In this document: positions 9,863-19,004 of the stretch, one piece after another
Numbering within the stretch: position 1 is the first letter of the stretch
Layout: every line of letters starts with the position of its first letter
IMG/VR virus record: IMGVR_UViG_3300037223_000017
Span: 1-41,045 of that record
Direction: 5' to 3' (one strand)
DNA: 41,045 nt
Source: a virus
Translations under genes and position numbers: made by a program
Notes under the pieces: model-generated
What the model saw: only the letters and a program-made list of their open reading frames with translations
What the model was told of the DNA's origin: nothing
Databases searched by the model: none

Positions 9863-9871
9863 GGGCAAAAC

Positions 9872-10105
9872 ATGGATAGGCGCGGCGCCAATGAAGACTT
9901 AAAGGATTTATATGGGCCTGGCATTGGCGAGGTTCTATCCGGTATTCAGCGCCAAGAGAATGTCGCCTCTCTTCCAACGCAAGATGAAAGTGAATTTCCA
10001 GAAATGACGATGCGACATCGCAAGCGTTCGGCGATACTCAAAGAAATTCTAAAAGAAGGCGGCTACGGGGACTTGGCTAAACAAGTCTCAATTCGCGGCC
10101 GATAG
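9872..10105 (+). CDS. Small charged protein, unknown
   Basis: 77 residues, with AGGGGC upstream of the ATG. It is highly charged, with DLKDLYGPGIGEVLSGIQRQ near the start and basic helices (MRHRKRSAILKEILKEGG) near the end. It lies between the portal-linked gene and fibre-like genes. No family is recognised. Confidence 0.6.
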   Translation: MDRRGANEDLKDLYGPGIGEVLSGIQRQENVASLPTQDESEFPEMTMRHRKRSAILKEILKEGGYGDLAKQVSIRGR

Positions 10106-10114
10106 GGGTTATAT

Positions 10115-10642
10115 ATGCAGCCATGGGGACCAATATCACTTACCGCAACTGCCGTCGGCTCGCCGCCGACCGGCATCATCACACAACTTTACCCGTCTTG
10201 GGCCTCCCCATATCCTGGCGCCGGTCCGGCCGGTTCGGCGGCGCCCGGCGCGGCTCTACCGGTTCCCGCGCAGACGCTTTACCGGCGCCCGCAAGGCGGT
10301 CAATTTGGGCAGGTAGCCGTTGAAACAGATGCCACCGATGGCGGCGTAATCCAACTCTTCGACGTAAACGGCCTCGACATCCTCGCCGACGTTTCGAGCG
10401 GGACGACCATCACGAACGCGCAAATGAACGCCTTGATTGCCCAGAATATGGCGAAGCTCATTTGGGAACAAAACTTTGCGGCCGCGCCCGGCGCTCCTAT
10501 CGTATGGAACTGGTCGCAAGGGTTCCTTCGCGGCTTGGCGGCTCGCTACATCGGAGCTCCCGCAGCAACATGCAAGCTCAACATCATCGGCGCGGGTGGG
10601 TTTCAATATTTGACGTCCGCCGGCGTTTATTCGGGCGGATAA
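10115..10642 (+). CDS. Virion-associated protein, unknown
   Basis: 175 residues, with AGGGG before the ATG. The N-terminal ~65 residues are P/G/A-rich. The rest looks folded, with DATDGGVIQLFDVNGLDILADV and a C-terminal LNIIGAGGFQYLTSAGVYSGG. It directly precedes the repeat-containing fibre gene, so a tail or fibre-attachment role is possible. No family is recognised. Confidence 0.65.
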   Translation: MQPWGPISLTATAVGSPPTGIITQLYPSWASPYPGAGPAGSAAPGAALPVPAQTLYRRPQGGQFGQVAVETDATDGGVIQLFDVNGLDILADVSSGTTITNAQMNALIAQNMAKLIWEQNFAAAPGAPIVWNWSQGFLRGLAARYIGAPAATCKLNIIGAGGFQYLTSAGVYSGG

Positions 10643-10651
10643 GAGGGAATT

Positions 10652-12031
10652 ATGGCTCTCACACCATGGCAATCTGTAAATCCTCCTGTTCGCGATACCA
10701 TCCCCGGCGAATTGCTCGTCATGAAGGGACAGGGAACCGATAACCTTTATGTCGTCGAAGTCGATCAAACTACCGGAGCGATCCCAGTTGAGGGCGCCGG
10801 TACTCCTGGCACACCAACTGGAGGCGTCCAATCCATCCAAGGCGTTGTCGGCGGAACGCCGGTGGCCGTAACCGGGACATTCACCAATCCAGCGGTGGGG
10901 CCAACCGGATCTCCAGTTCCAGCCGATGCTGATTATGCTGGGATGAATGTTGGCGGAAATCTTGTCGGATTAGTCGGCACGGTTAATGGATTAAAGGTTG
11001 ATGGTAGCGCGGTTACGCAGCCGGTTAGCGCGTCGAGCCTTCCGTTGCCAACGGGCGCTGCTACTAATGCCGAACTTGTAACTATCAATACCACGCTGGG
11101 ATCACCTCTTCAGGCTGGCGGAACAGTATCGGTAAGCAATTTCCCCGCGACGCAACCTGTTAGCGGAACCGTGGCTGTTTCCAACTTCCCCGCGACGCAA
11201 CCTGTTAGCGGGACTGTAGCTGCCACTCAATCAGGAACATGGACGGTTCAGCCAGGGAACACGGCAAATACCACTCCTTGGCTAGCATCTATATCCCAGG
11301 GTGGGAATACCGCAACGGTTTCAGCTGCGAATGCCTTGAAGGTCGATGGTAGTGCGGTTACGCAGCCAGTATCGGGTACGATTACGGCAAACGCCGGCAC
11401 GGGTAACTTTACAGTAACGCAAGCAACCGGAACCAACCTGCACGTTGTTGTAGATTCGGCCCCAACGACTGCGGTTACGGGCACATTCTGGCAGGCCACT
11501 CAACCTGTATCCGGGACATTCTTCCAAGCCACTCAGCCGGTATCTATCGCGGCGACTGTCACGACATCAGATCTCGCCGATGGCTCTGCGTCTGGCGGGA
11601 CGGCTGGCACTAAATCCATGCTCGGCGGCGGCATTTATAATAGCTCATCTCCGACTTTGACTACGGGCCAGCAAGCCAGTCTTCAGCTAAATGCATCGGG
11701 AGCCCTAATTACAAGCTCCGGCGCGCCGACAACATCAGCTGTGACATTCCAAGATGGTAGTCTTGGATTTGTATCTTTGACAACAAGCTTTGTGACAGTC
11801 TTAGCGACAGGAGGCGTCTTAAAGCATGTTGATATGAGAAATAATACTAATGCTGTAATTATTGTTACTCTTAATGGGAGTACAAATAGCTATACGCTAG
11901 ATCCTGGCGATTATGTATCTCTCGATCTTGCCGAGAATGGCGCGAATATCCCCAGCTCGACAAATCTGCAGGCCAAATACAGCGGCACGGCGCCAACATC
12001 TGGCAGCATCCGCATCAATGGGTTCTACTAA
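10652..12031 (+). CDS. Tail-fibre-like protein with ATQPVSGT repeats
   Basis: 459 residues, with GAGGGA before the ATG. The central third contains repeated motifs of the form VSNFPATQPVSGTV and FWQATQPVSGTF, typical of beta-repeat shafts in phage fibres and adsorption appendages. The C-terminal ~120 residues appear more globular (LKHVDMRNNTNAVIIVTLNGS, YTLDPGDYVSLDLAENG). An exact 26-bp repeat underlies two of the units. The stop overlaps the next gene as TAATG. A fibre role is inferred from repeat style and position. Confidence 0.7.
   Translation: MALTPWQSVNPPVRDTIPGELLVMKGQGTDNLYVVEVDQTTGAIPVEGAGTPGTPTGGVQSIQGVVGGTPVAVTGTFTNPAVGPTGSPVPADADYAGMNVGGNLVGLVGTVNGLKVDGSAVTQPVSASSLPLPTGAATNAELVTINTTLGSPLQAGGTVSVSNFPATQPVSGTVAVSNFPATQPVSGTVAATQSGTWTVQPGNTANTTPWLASISQGGNTATVSAANALKVDGSAVTQPVSGTITANAGTGNFTVTQATGTNLHVVVDSAPTTAVTGTFWQATQPVSGTFFQATQPVSIAATVTTSDLADGSASGGTAGTKSMLGGGIYNSSSPTLTTGQQASLQLNASGALITSSGAPTTSAVTFQDGSLGFVSLTTSFVTVLATGGVLKHVDMRNNTNAVIIVTLNGSTNSYTLDPGDYVSLDLAENGANIPSSTNLQAKYSGTAPTSGSIRINGFY
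11141..11211 (+). repeat. Tandem 26-bp exact repeat, 45-bp period, in fibre gene
   Basis: The same 26 bases (beginning TTCCCCGCGACGCAACC) occur at 11141-11166 and 11186-11211, in frame, encoding FPATQPVSG. Shorter related units (GGTTACGCAGCC, encoding VTQPVS) occur at about 11010 and 11355. This is in-gene duplication of fibre shaft units. Confidence 0.85.
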
Positions 12032-12513
12032 TGAGTACGATATTCAACAAGCCGCAAGTGGTAGTTCCAGGCACATCTAACGGGCTTGTGTCACTCAATG
12101 GTGTTCCAGGTAACACGACTGGTAACGCGATTGCGAGCGGGTATGTTGGACAGACACTGACTCAAACATTTGCCAACACGGCGGCGACCTCAAGTGGCGC
12201 ATTCCAAGTAGGATCTACTTACTCACTGCCTTCTGGCGTTTGGCTAGTTATTGGCTGGGCTTTCATCAATCAAGGAACTTCCACAGGAAACAGCTATTTT
12301 ATATTAGATGTAAATACATCAGCAGCGCTTAGATCTGCCGGAGCTTTTGAAGGAGCTACGTCTGGGACACTCAATATATCTGGCCAAACTATGCCTCTTA
12401 TCGTTAATAGCTCAACTGCAACAAATATTTATCTTATGGCGCAGTACAATTACTCCACTCTAGGGTCTTCCAATGTACAGAACGGATACATTCAAGCCGT
12501 AAGGATTGCCTAA
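12031..12513 (+). CDS. Fibre knob-like small protein
   Basis: 160 residues, coupled to the fibre gene by TAATG. The sequence is beta-rich, with STYSLPSGVWLVIGWAFIN in the middle and a C-terminal NGYIQAVRIA. This pattern resembles compact jelly-roll (C1q/TNF-like) tips that follow fibre shafts in phages, a resemblance I recall and have not computed. It is probably a receptor-binding or fibre accessory protein. Confidence 0.6.
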   Translation: MSTIFNKPQVVVPGTSNGLVSLNGVPGNTTGNAIASGYVGQTLTQTFANTAATSSGAFQVGSTYSLPSGVWLVIGWAFINQGTSTGNSYFILDVNTSAALRSAGAFEGATSGTLNISGQTMPLIVNSSTATNIYLMAQYNYSTLGSSNVQNGYIQAVRIA

Positions 12514-12514
12514 C

Positions 12515-13447
12515 ATGCAAATTCAAATACAACATTGCATGAAATACATCCTCATTATCATGATCTCTTTAGGATGTGCTAGGAAGGCTTCTCCTTCGCC
12601 GGTGGCAACATCCGCGACGGATACGCAAGCCATTACCTTTTCCGACGTCGAAGCTCGCCTCCCCTCATTCATTCAACAAGATTTCATTCATTCTATAACC
12701 AACGGAATTCCTACCGCCCAAGGAGACGGGCTATTCTTCACGGGATTAGCGGCATATGGCGCCGATTGCGCTACCGGCGCGCCATTAGTAACCGGCATGG
12801 AAGATATGATTACTTCCATGAATGGCGCGATTTACCGCGATCCCACCCTGACCAATGAATCGATATTGGACGGCGCCCTAGCATTCTATCGCGGCGTAAC
12901 CAAGCGAGTTAACAAGTGCGGAGAACTATCGGTTTGGGCACCATTGATCAAATTGCATCTAGACTATATGGAAACCCATAGCGATGTCTTGAACGTCGAT
13001 GGATCGAAACTATCCGGCGGTTTCGATTACATTCGTAATCTCCTGGCCTACAAGCTTGGCGTAGCTCCAGAACCTTCCTATGTCGATCAGCAGCTTCTTG
13101 AAGATGTTGTGGTAACAACATGGACAAAGGCTGATATCGCAGCTAAGGCGGCATGCTACCGTGCTCACCTAGCCTTGATCAGCCTCCAGACCATTGAAGA
13201 GCTTGGGGGAACAATTACCGCAACGGCGCGGAACAGTTTCTGTTCCTCAACCAACGGCGTTGGAATGATAACCGCAGACAATTGGTGCGGGCGAGGCGGC
13301 GCATCGGATTGGCTGAATTCATTCCAGTACAATGTTTGGCAGTATCAGCCGCAGCGTTGCACTAAATGGGAAACCCCAGACGCTGGCGGCGGTTCGCAAC
13401 CGGCGATTGATTATCTCGTAGTCTATGAGGATATGACACAAACATGA
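12515..13447 (+). CDS. Exported, possibly lipid-anchored protein, unknown
   Basis: I place the start at ATG 12515, 2 bases after the previous stop (AAGGA lies 10-14 bases upstream), giving 310 residues. A second Met at 12539 begins MKYILIIMISLGCARKAS, a short basic-hydrophobic signal with a Cys at the cleavage position. This is a lipobox-like but imperfect match (S-L-G-C). The mature part carries paired cysteines (GADCATG, VNKCGEL, FCSS, NWCG, RCTKWE) consistent with an oxidising compartment. No enzyme family is recognised. An envelope protein made by the phage (receptor masking, exclusion or lysis help) is one reading; a fibre-linked protein is another. Confidence 0.65.
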   Translation: MQIQIQHCMKYILIIMISLGCARKASPSPVATSATDTQAITFSDVEARLPSFIQQDFIHSITNGIPTAQGDGLFFTGLAAYGADCATGAPLVTGMEDMITSMNGAIYRDPTLTNESILDGALAFYRGVTKRVNKCGELSVWAPLIKLHLDYMETHSDVLNVDGSKLSGGFDYIRNLLAYKLGVAPEPSYVDQQLLEDVVVTTWTKADIAAKAACYRAHLALISLQTIEELGGTITATARNSFCSSTNGVGMITADNWCGRGGASDWLNSFQYNVWQYQPQRCTKWETPDAGGGSQPAIDYLVVYEDMTQT

Positions 13448-13839
13448 AAAAGCTACTTTTAATATGCCTCATCATGTTCAGCGGCATCGCCTCTGCGACG
13501 CCCTATCCCATTGGCTCCTCGCCGACCGTTATCGTCAACGCCGCCAGTATGACCTCGACGGTTACGAGCCCGGTGATACAGATTTGGGGCGTCGCGCAGA
13601 TTGATTGCCAAGAGCTATGGACGGGATCGCCAAGCGGCACGTTCGCCTTTTATGTCAGCGAAGACCAAGTAAACTGGGACCCCTTGACGCTATCGACGAC
13701 CATCACGGCTAGCGGCTCCGCCGGCCATGGCACCATGGAACTTATGGGACTTGCCGCGCCATACTTCCAAGTAGTCTATACGCCATCGGCTGGCACCGGA
13801 TCGCTAACCATCACTTGCTACGCGAAGTTTAGAACATGA
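13444..13839 (+). CDS. Secreted small beta-rich protein
   Basis: 131 residues. It begins [20 protein letters not shown], a clear Sec signal peptide with A-S-A cleavage. The mature part is beta-rich with two Cys (IDCQELW, ITCYAKF). The ATG overlaps the previous stop by 4 bases and its own stop overlaps the next start by 4, so the three exported proteins are translationally linked. Function unknown. Confidence 0.7.
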   Translation: MKKLLLICLIMFSGIASATPYPIGSSPTVIVNAASMTSTVTSPVIQIWGVAQIDCQELWTGSPSGTFAFYVSEDQVNWDPLTLSTTITASGSAGHGTMELMGLAAPYFQVVYTPSAGTGSLTITCYAKFRT

Positions 13840-15929
13840 AAAAAATCATACTCGCTATTTTCTTGCTAGCAACGGTGGCAGACGCGCAACAATATGCTAC
13901 CTGGCCGGTGGTAAGCGGCGGCGGCGGCGGCTCCGGGACTGTTACTAGCATAACGGCTGGGACTGGGCTAAGCGGCGGCACAATCACAACTAGCGGCACA
14001 ATTAGCCTGGCGATTCCAGTTACCGTACCTGATGGCGGTAGCGGCGATACGTCCATTACTGCAAATGCAGTAATCGTCGGGAATGGCACTAATCCTCTAG
14101 CCATTGTGACAAACAATGCTTCGGCGACCAATGAATTTTTGACGCAATCAAGCTCAGGAGCGCCGGCATGGGCGGCGCTGGTGTCTGGGGACATCCCGAA
14201 CAACGCCGCGAACACGAGCGGATCAGCGGCTTCATTTACCGGGAGCTTATCCGGCGACGTTACCGGAACGCAAAGCGCCACGGCCATTGCGGCCAATGCA
14301 GTTACAAACGCCAAGCTAGCTCAAATGCCATCCAATACGTTTAAGGGGAATAATACCGGATCGACCGCGAATGCTATAGACATGACGGCGGCTCAAGCCG
14401 TGACAATCCTTCCAACGGTTGTTGGGGATAGCGGGAGCGGCGGCGCGCAGGGGGTTATCCCGGCTCCGCCGGCTGGTTCTTATGCGGCCGGTGATTACTT
14501 GCTCGCTAATGGAACTTGGGCATATGTTGACCAATCGAAACCGTATTACCAGCCATTTACGATGATAAGTAAAACGGCTAACCCGACCGCGTTGTCAAAA
14601 ATTAACAATGTCCTGGTTTATACCGGCGTTAATGGGAAAACGTATGCCGTTACAATCGGCGCAGCGTCTTCCACCCTGGCTATCTATGACGCTACCGATC
14701 AAGCCTCCCCTATATTGCTATCGAACATGGCGACACTCCAAGGATCATATAACGCCGTTCATGCTCTAATTTCAGGCGTTGATTACATCATTGTCGCGTC
14801 AAGCGGCGGGTATAACCTATACATTATCAACGTTTCAAATCCGTATTCTCCGACTATAACGACAACGTTCAACTTAACGGCCGCGACGGGCTCGACTTAC
14901 AACATCGCTTATTCAAACGGCATGGTTTATCTAGCTTGCCAAACGGTTGGTTTAAAAGTCGTCGATATCGGCAATGGAATCGGCGGCGGTACGCTAACCG
15001 CTCCAGTTGTTACTTATACCCAAGGTGCTGCAAAATCATTCGGTGTCGTCGTATCTGGAACTAACCTATTTACTACGCAATATTCGACGAGCCCGTACGC
15101 TACGCGCCTGATTAATTCATGGACGCTAACAGGAGCCGGAACCGTTGGTGTACCCTCCTTGGTGCAAAGCCTCACGCTTCCAGGACTAGGCGAAGCTCTT
15201 GCCGTAAGCATAAACGCCAGCGCAACAACGGCATTTGTCTCTATAAATACAGGCGTGCAGCAACTAGATGTAGTGGACATCACTACACCATCGGCGATGA
15301 CAAATATTACTCAAGTTAGTATGCCAACTGGATACACAATTTCCGCCGCAATGGCAGCGGCTCCTTCCGGTAACTACGTTTTTATGCCGGTTGGATCGAA
15401 TGCTACTTACGGCGGCGCGATACTCATGTATGACTTCACCAATCGCAGCGCTCCTTTTCTGATAAATACAGCCTATGAAAATATCGCCACATCGCCATTT
15501 GGCGGTATCGCTATACAAGGAGGCTACATCTTCGCCGGTGATTATGGCGCTGGCGGCGGTAGCGCGGGATCTCTGGATATCTTTACGCTACCATTACTTA
15601 CCCCGACATCTGGAGCTGAGACTGTTTCGACAATATCGGTTAAGGGTTCGATAAACTTTTCAACAGTACAAACTTCCGTAAGCGGTTCAACTTCTGGAAC
15701 CGCTGTTTTCAGCCAGCCATTCCAAGGCTCGTCCTATATGAAGGTAATCGTTTATTGCAACGCATTGCTGGGAACGGCATCCTATACCTTCCCAACAGCT
15801 TTCGCGAATACGCCGGCCATCGTATCGACCAACGGCCCGGCGTCAACGGTGGTCACTTCTCTATCAAATACGGCCGTAACGATTACGGGCGCCACAACTA
15901 CCGGATTCATCATTTTGGAAGGTTACTAA
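13836..15929 (+). CDS. Exported fibre/beta-propeller protein
   Basis: 697 residues. The N-terminus [18 protein letters not shown] is a Sec signal peptide. A glycine run is followed by [19 protein letters not shown] and a second fibre-type segment, motifs common in phage tail fibres. Residues ~240-590 hold repeated blade-like units ([47 protein letters not shown]) resembling LVIVD-type beta-propellers. The C-terminus is a short beta domain ending GFIILEGY. A signal peptide on a fibre-like protein is unusual and suggests export to the host surface or periplasm. Confidence 0.7.
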   Translation: MKKIILAIFLLATVADAQQYATWPVVSGGGGGSGTVTSITAGTGLSGGTITTSGTISLAIPVTVPDGGSGDTSITANAVIVGNGTNPLAIVTNNASATNEFLTQSSSGAPAWAALVSGDIPNNAANTSGSAASFTGSLSGDVTGTQSATAIAANAVTNAKLAQMPSNTFKGNNTGSTANAIDMTAAQAVTILPTVVGDSGSGGAQGVIPAPPAGSYAAGDYLLANGTWAYVDQSKPYYQPFTMISKTANPTALSKINNVLVYTGVNGKTYAVTIGAASSTLAIYDATDQASPILLSNMATLQGSYNAVHALISGVDYIIVASSGGYNLYIINVSNPYSPTITTTFNLTAATGSTYNIAYSNGMVYLACQTVGLKVVDIGNGIGGGTLTAPVVTYTQGAAKSFGVVVSGTNLFTTQYSTSPYATRLINSWTLTGAGTVGVPSLVQSLTLPGLGEALAVSINASATTAFVSINTGVQQLDVVDITTPSAMTNITQVSMPTGYTISAAMAAAPSGNYVFMPVGSNATYGGAILMYDFTNRSAPFLINTAYENIATSPFGGIAIQGGYIFAGDYGAGGGSAGSLDIFTLPLLTPTSGAETVSTISVKGSINFSTVQTSVSGSTSGTAVFSQPFQGSSYMKVIVYCNALLGTASYTFPTAFANTPAIVSTNGPASTVVTSLSNTAVTITGATTTGFIILEGY

Positions 15930-15945
15930 CAATAAAGGGGGTTTC

Positions 15946-16161
15946 ATGTCTTCGACCGTTCTAGAGGTTATCCTCAAAATCGTCGCCTTGGTGTACGCGG
16001 ACGTCTCGCCGCAACTCAAGGCGGCCGCGCTCGCGGAACTTCAAAAGATCGCCGCCACGGAAGCCGGCCATCCGCTCCTATCCTTCGCCATCACGGCGGC
16101 GGAAGCCGTGGTTAATGCCGTGCCGATGACCTTGGACCCGGCGCCAGCCGTGAAAGCTTGA
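15946..16161 (+). CDS. Small hydrophobic helical protein, unknown
   Basis: 71 residues, with AAAGGGGG upstream of the ATG. It consists of amphipathic Ala/Leu-rich helices (VLEVILKIVALVYADV, LLSFAITAAEAVVNAV). It could be a membrane-active protein, but the segments are short and not clearly transmembrane, so holin is not claimed. Confidence 0.6.
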   Translation: MSSTVLEVILKIVALVYADVSPQLKAAALAELQKIAATEAGHPLLSFAITAAEAVVNAVPMTLDPAPAVKA

Positions 16162-16168
16162 CTGAACC

Positions 16169-16753
16169 ATGATGAACCTAAGGGAATTCGTGCTAGTCCC
16201 GACGACGAAGATCGGGAGCGGGAATGTCGTCGGCAACTTGTCCGAAGCGGTAATCATTAGCCGGTACATCAAAGCGCTGGCCGACGAGCTCGACGCTTGC
16301 TCCATCCGTAACCGGATCGGCGACGCACCGCATTCCCATGAGTTCGTTATAAGGTGCGGTCTCGGATGGCACCGTGGCTCGCCTCACAAGCTACCGGCGG
16401 AGAATTCCAGCCGCGTCTACATCGGCCAGCACGACGCCTCGAGCGTCGCAACGCTGATTAGCGAAGCTCTATCCCATTGGGGCAAGGTGTATTGCTCCCA
16501 CGGCCACCGAAGCAGTAAGCCGGTGGTTGACCAGGACGACGAGCAACTGCGCGCCGGCTCCGGCGGAGTGCGTATAGAGCCGTTTGTGCTTAACGGGGCA
16601 AACGCGGCTCTATACGCTCAAAGGCTGGAAAATCTTGGGAGAGATGTAGGTAGGATTGTTGCGGACTATGTGGCCAAGGGAAACCATGGGGCATATGTCA
16701 AATCGACGACGGCGGCGCAACTCATGCCGAGGATGGCGCGGCAACCTTTCTAG
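16169..16753 (+). CDS. Unknown protein, faintly amidase-like
   Basis: 194 residues; ATG at 16169 or 16172. The order of segments (NLSEAVIISRYIKALADEL, HEFVIRCGLGWHRGSPH, then VRIEPFVLNGANAALYAQRL) vaguely recalls zinc amidases of peptidoglycan with a C-terminal Glu. The usual metal ligands are not evident, so I treat this as weak. It is the last gene of the plus-strand late block and its stop meets the converging minus-strand gene. Confidence 0.6.
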   Translation: MMNLREFVLVPTTKIGSGNVVGNLSEAVIISRYIKALADELDACSIRNRIGDAPHSHEFVIRCGLGWHRGSPHKLPAENSSRVYIGQHDASSVATLISEALSHWGKVYCSHGHRSSKPVVDQDDEQLRAGSGGVRIEPFVLNGANAALYAQRLENLGRDVGRIVADYVAKGNHGAYVKSTTAAQLMPRMARQPF

Positions 16754-17064
16754 TTGCGCGCCTTCATCGCCGCCATTCGAGCCGCGTGTGCATCTCGCTG
16801 GTCCGGTGTAATATCCGCTGTACGGCGCGGTGGTTGAGCATTGGCGATGATATCTGCTGTTGATTTCGAGTGCTGAAGCATTTTGAGACACATCGCTTGC
16901 ACAATCTCAAGAACGACCTCACGGATAGGCCACCTTTCCGACCGAGGCAGCGTCTCTTCAAGCTTCCTCATTGCCATGGTCATTTGATTGCGTATTGTCT
17001 GGCGCTCCACCCATCCATCTTCTGGCGATTCATTCAAAGGCCGCGATGGTTTGTTGGTACTCAT
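16750..17064 (-). CDS. Small early protein, unknown (last of minus operon)
   Basis: 104 residues, with GTGGAGA about 8 bases before the ATG. It is charged and helical (QTIRNQMTMAMRKLEETLPRSERWPIREVVLEIVQAM). Its TAG stop overlaps the stop of the converging plus-strand gene within a CTAG palindrome. No family is recognised. Confidence 0.7.
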   Translation of the reverse strand: MSTNKPSRPLNESPEDGWVERQTIRNQMTMAMRKLEETLPRSERWPIREVVLEIVQAMCLKMLQHSKSTADIIANAQPPRRTADITPDQRDAHAARMAAMKARN

Positions 17065-17143
17065 TCAGCTTATTCTCCACGTCGGCGAGCCTGGCGGCCT
17101 GCGCCGCCACCGTGTCACGCAAATCACATAGACACTTTCCCAT
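17030..17143 (-). CDS. Short coiled-coil ORF
   Basis: 37 codons starting ATG 17143, reading MGKCLCDLRDTVAAQAARL and ending in NEYQQTIAAFE, with heptad-like spacing. It overlaps the upstream gene by 20 bases and the downstream gene by 35. GGGG directly adjoins the ATG, a poor spacing. Coding character is plausible but unproven. Confidence 0.4.
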   Translation of the reverse strand: MGKCLCDLRDTVAAQAARLADVENKLNEYQQTIAAFE

Positions 17144-17324
17144 CCCCAAGAGGAAGCCCAGCATTAGCCAAGGAAGCATCTTTTGGAACATGAACGCCTT
17201 TTGGAATATGAACGCTCTTGATGTTGAATTTATCGTGTAAATACAATGCTACACGAGACGCTTCATTCGCGTCAAGATTCGCTAATTCCTTCATGCAACG
17301 CGCCAACGCCTTAAACTCATCCAT
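17124..17324 (-). CDS. Small early protein, unknown
   Basis: 66 residues, overlapping the upstream gene by 8 bases. The N-terminus is helical and acidic (FKALARCMKELANLDANEASRVALYL), followed by the tandem VHIPKGVHVPKD. No family is recognised. Confidence 0.65.
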   Translation of the reverse strand: MDEFKALARCMKELANLDANEASRVALYLHDKFNIKSVHIPKGVHVPKDASLANAGLPLGDGKVSM

Positions 17325-17613
17325 CTTTACCGCCTTTAATCACTGTGGGATTGAACCCGTTATGAAATAACCGCGCCTGTTCCCAATCGGTTGAGCGCAG
17401 AATGTTCGAGAAATGAGTGAGCATCTTATCCGGTGTCGTCGATGTCACGCTAATAAAATATGACAGGTTCGCCACCATGGCGCTGGCGAGCATTGGAGCA
17501 TGACCGACATATCGGTTTAACACCGGCGCCAGCGCACCATTTACCGCGTCGAATATTTCTTCAGCCTTAAGTTGTTCTTCTTCGCTTGGCCCGTCAGAAG
17601 GGGGTTTACTCAT
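17317..17613 (-). CDS. Small early protein, unknown
   Basis: I choose ATG 17613 (MSKPPSDG) because it overlaps the upstream stop as ATGA, over an in-frame upstream extension. This gives 98 residues: an acidic N-terminus, then a helical hydrophobic part (VNGALAPVLNRYVGHAPMLASAMVANL). No family is recognised. Confidence 0.7.
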   Translation of the reverse strand: MSKPPSDGPSEEEQLKAEEIFDAVNGALAPVLNRYVGHAPMLASAMVANLSYFISVTSTTPDKMLTHFSNILRSTDWEQARLFHNGFNPTVIKGGKDG

Positions 17614-17873
17614 CTTAAGTGTTTCCATGTTTCGCGGTTTATCACGGAGATAATGCTTCTCTTGCACACATTTAATCCAAGAATCTCTAATATCGCTGAT
17701 GGTTTTTTTCCTTGGGAACTAAGACGCCTAATGTTTACCACGTCATGGTCATTAAGTTTTGATGTTCCATTTGTTTCTCCGTGCCTTTGCGTTCCATGAG
17801 TTACTTTCCTCATGGCGTTTTCCACTGGTGTTTCCCAATCAAGATTGACAAGCATGTCTTTCCACGTCTCCAT
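17610..17873 (-). CDS. Truncated HNH-family protein: C-terminal HTH only
   Basis: 87 residues. It reads NLDWETPVENAM, HGTQRHGETNG, SKLNDHDVVNIRRL, and ends SVINRETWKHLR. This matches the layout of the part of HNH homing endonucleases after the catalytic core (NLEW-T--EN, then a DNA-binding helix-turn-helix). Compare DNLEWSTNQEN, HGNSILTDEIIFKIREL and IINKKIWAHVR in the intact gene at 28491. The catalytic H-N-H residues are absent, and the ORF starts immediately at the upstream stop (TAATG). It is either a relic kept in frame or a small DNA-binding protein derived from one. Confidence 0.75.
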   Translation of the reverse strand: METWKDMLVNLDWETPVENAMRKVTHGTQRHGETNGTSKLNDHDVVNIRRLSSQGKKPSAILEILGLNVCKRSIISVINRETWKHLR

Positions 17874-18760
17874 TATTTAACCGATCTGTATTCTTCCAAG
17901 ATATCCGTTATGGTTTCACTTGGCTTGCCATCCATGCGTTTAAAAAAACCATCGAAGTCTTTTTCCGGTATGTCATTGGCCTTCAAAAGCTTAATTAAAT
18001 AGGTTCTATGATTATCGTTAGAGCTATCAAATCCTGTTTTAGATTCTTTTCCCATGTTTGCCCAACTTGAAAGCTCTTTTCCGGTATCTTCATCAATCTT
18101 AAATGGCGTCCTATCCATGAACAGTCCGGTTCTGTCCTTACTGGCGCTGGCAAAATGGCTTATGTCGATATCGAAAATAATACCGAATTCAAAATCTGTT
18201 TGGTCTCTTTGCTCACTTTTCAGACCGACCTTGCGCGGCGTGGCCTTTCCTCCCGTTCCAGTTTCCACCACATAATCCTGCTTAGAACGCATAGTGGCCA
18301 AAATATGAAGACGAGAATGACGCATTCGGTCAATAAAGGCTCGATGGAGTGGCGTAACTTTTTTCCACCCATTTGAAAAGGCAGATTTTCCTTGAGAAAG
18401 TGAATCGACGAGTTCAAGGCTACCTCCTACTCCAGACCATTCATGTGTAATGGAATCAAGAACCAAGGCATCAATCGGCAATGTTTCCGCATATTCGATT
18501 AGCTTCACCCAGTTTTCCGGTGAATAGCCGCCTTTCATCTTCTGCCCATCAAACGGAATGTGCTGCCATGGTCCCGTCTTATCGCCGGCGTAATAGAGCG
18601 CCGACGAGTTTTCAGTATCGGCTACCGCGATTCTCTTCCAATCGCCAGTTATGCCGTGCGCCATCTTGAGCGCGGATAGCGTCTTTCCGGCGCCACTGGG
18701 GCCAGTAAGGCCAACCATGAGCTTAAGTTTCTCGCGTTCAGCTACGGATGCTTTAAACAT
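17873..18760 (-). CDS. RecA-like/AAA ATPase, Sak4-type recombination protein
   Basis: 295 residues. Walker A GPSGAGKT is at 20-27 and a Walker B-like segment IDALVLDSITHEW at ~96-108. The sequence between, with NGWKKVTPLHRAFIDRMRHSRLHILATMRSKQDY following, fits the phage Sak4-like (AAA_24) RecA-fold ATPases that act with single-strand-binding proteins in phage recombination. It sits in the early operon with a nuclease, primase and helicase. It overlaps the upstream gene by 8 bases and the downstream relic by one. The catalytic core looks intact. Confidence 0.85.
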   Translation of the reverse strand: MFKASVAEREKLKLMVGLTGPSGAGKTLSALKMAHGITGDWKRIAVADTENSSALYYAGDKTGPWQHIPFDGQKMKGGYSPENWVKLIEYAETLPIDALVLDSITHEWSGVGGSLELVDSLSQGKSAFSNGWKKVTPLHRAFIDRMRHSRLHILATMRSKQDYVVETGTGGKATPRKVGLKSEQRDQTDFEFGIIFDIDISHFASASKDRTGLFMDRTPFKIDEDTGKELSSWANMGKESKTGFDSSNDNHRTYLIKLLKANDIPEKDFDGFFKRMDGKPSETITDILEEYRSVK

Positions 18761-19004
18761 TTTTTCTTCTCGGTGTTTCTGGCGTGTCAGCTAATTCTGG
18801 AGGAAAAATTACCTCATGATTTGGAGTTTCAAATCTCCATTTATTAAGTTTTTTTATCAAGTGCTTTTCACAGTGTCGGCTTGAGAAGTTTCGCAAGTCT
18901 TCAAGCGCTTTGTAATAGCCTTGGCAGTAACCTCGCCGATATTGCGAATCGCCATGTTTTTTAGATATATGTTCGGAAATATCCGAATGCTTATTTTCCA
19001 TCAA
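18753..19004 (-). CDS. Small early protein, unknown
   Basis: 83 residues, with start and stop both in short overlaps with neighbours. It is charged and His-rich at the N-terminus (HSDISEHISKKHGDSQYRRGYCQGYYKALEDLRNF). No family is recognised. It lies just before the recombination ATPase gene. Confidence 0.65.
   Translation of the reverse strand: MMENKHSDISEHISKKHGDSQYRRGYCQGYYKALEDLRNFSSRHCEKHLIKKLNKWRFETPNHEVIFPPELADTPETPRRKNV

Noticed and set aside
10256-10840. 194-residue minus-strand ORF
   Set aside because: It lies over two well-supported plus-strand genes and has no family features or operon context.
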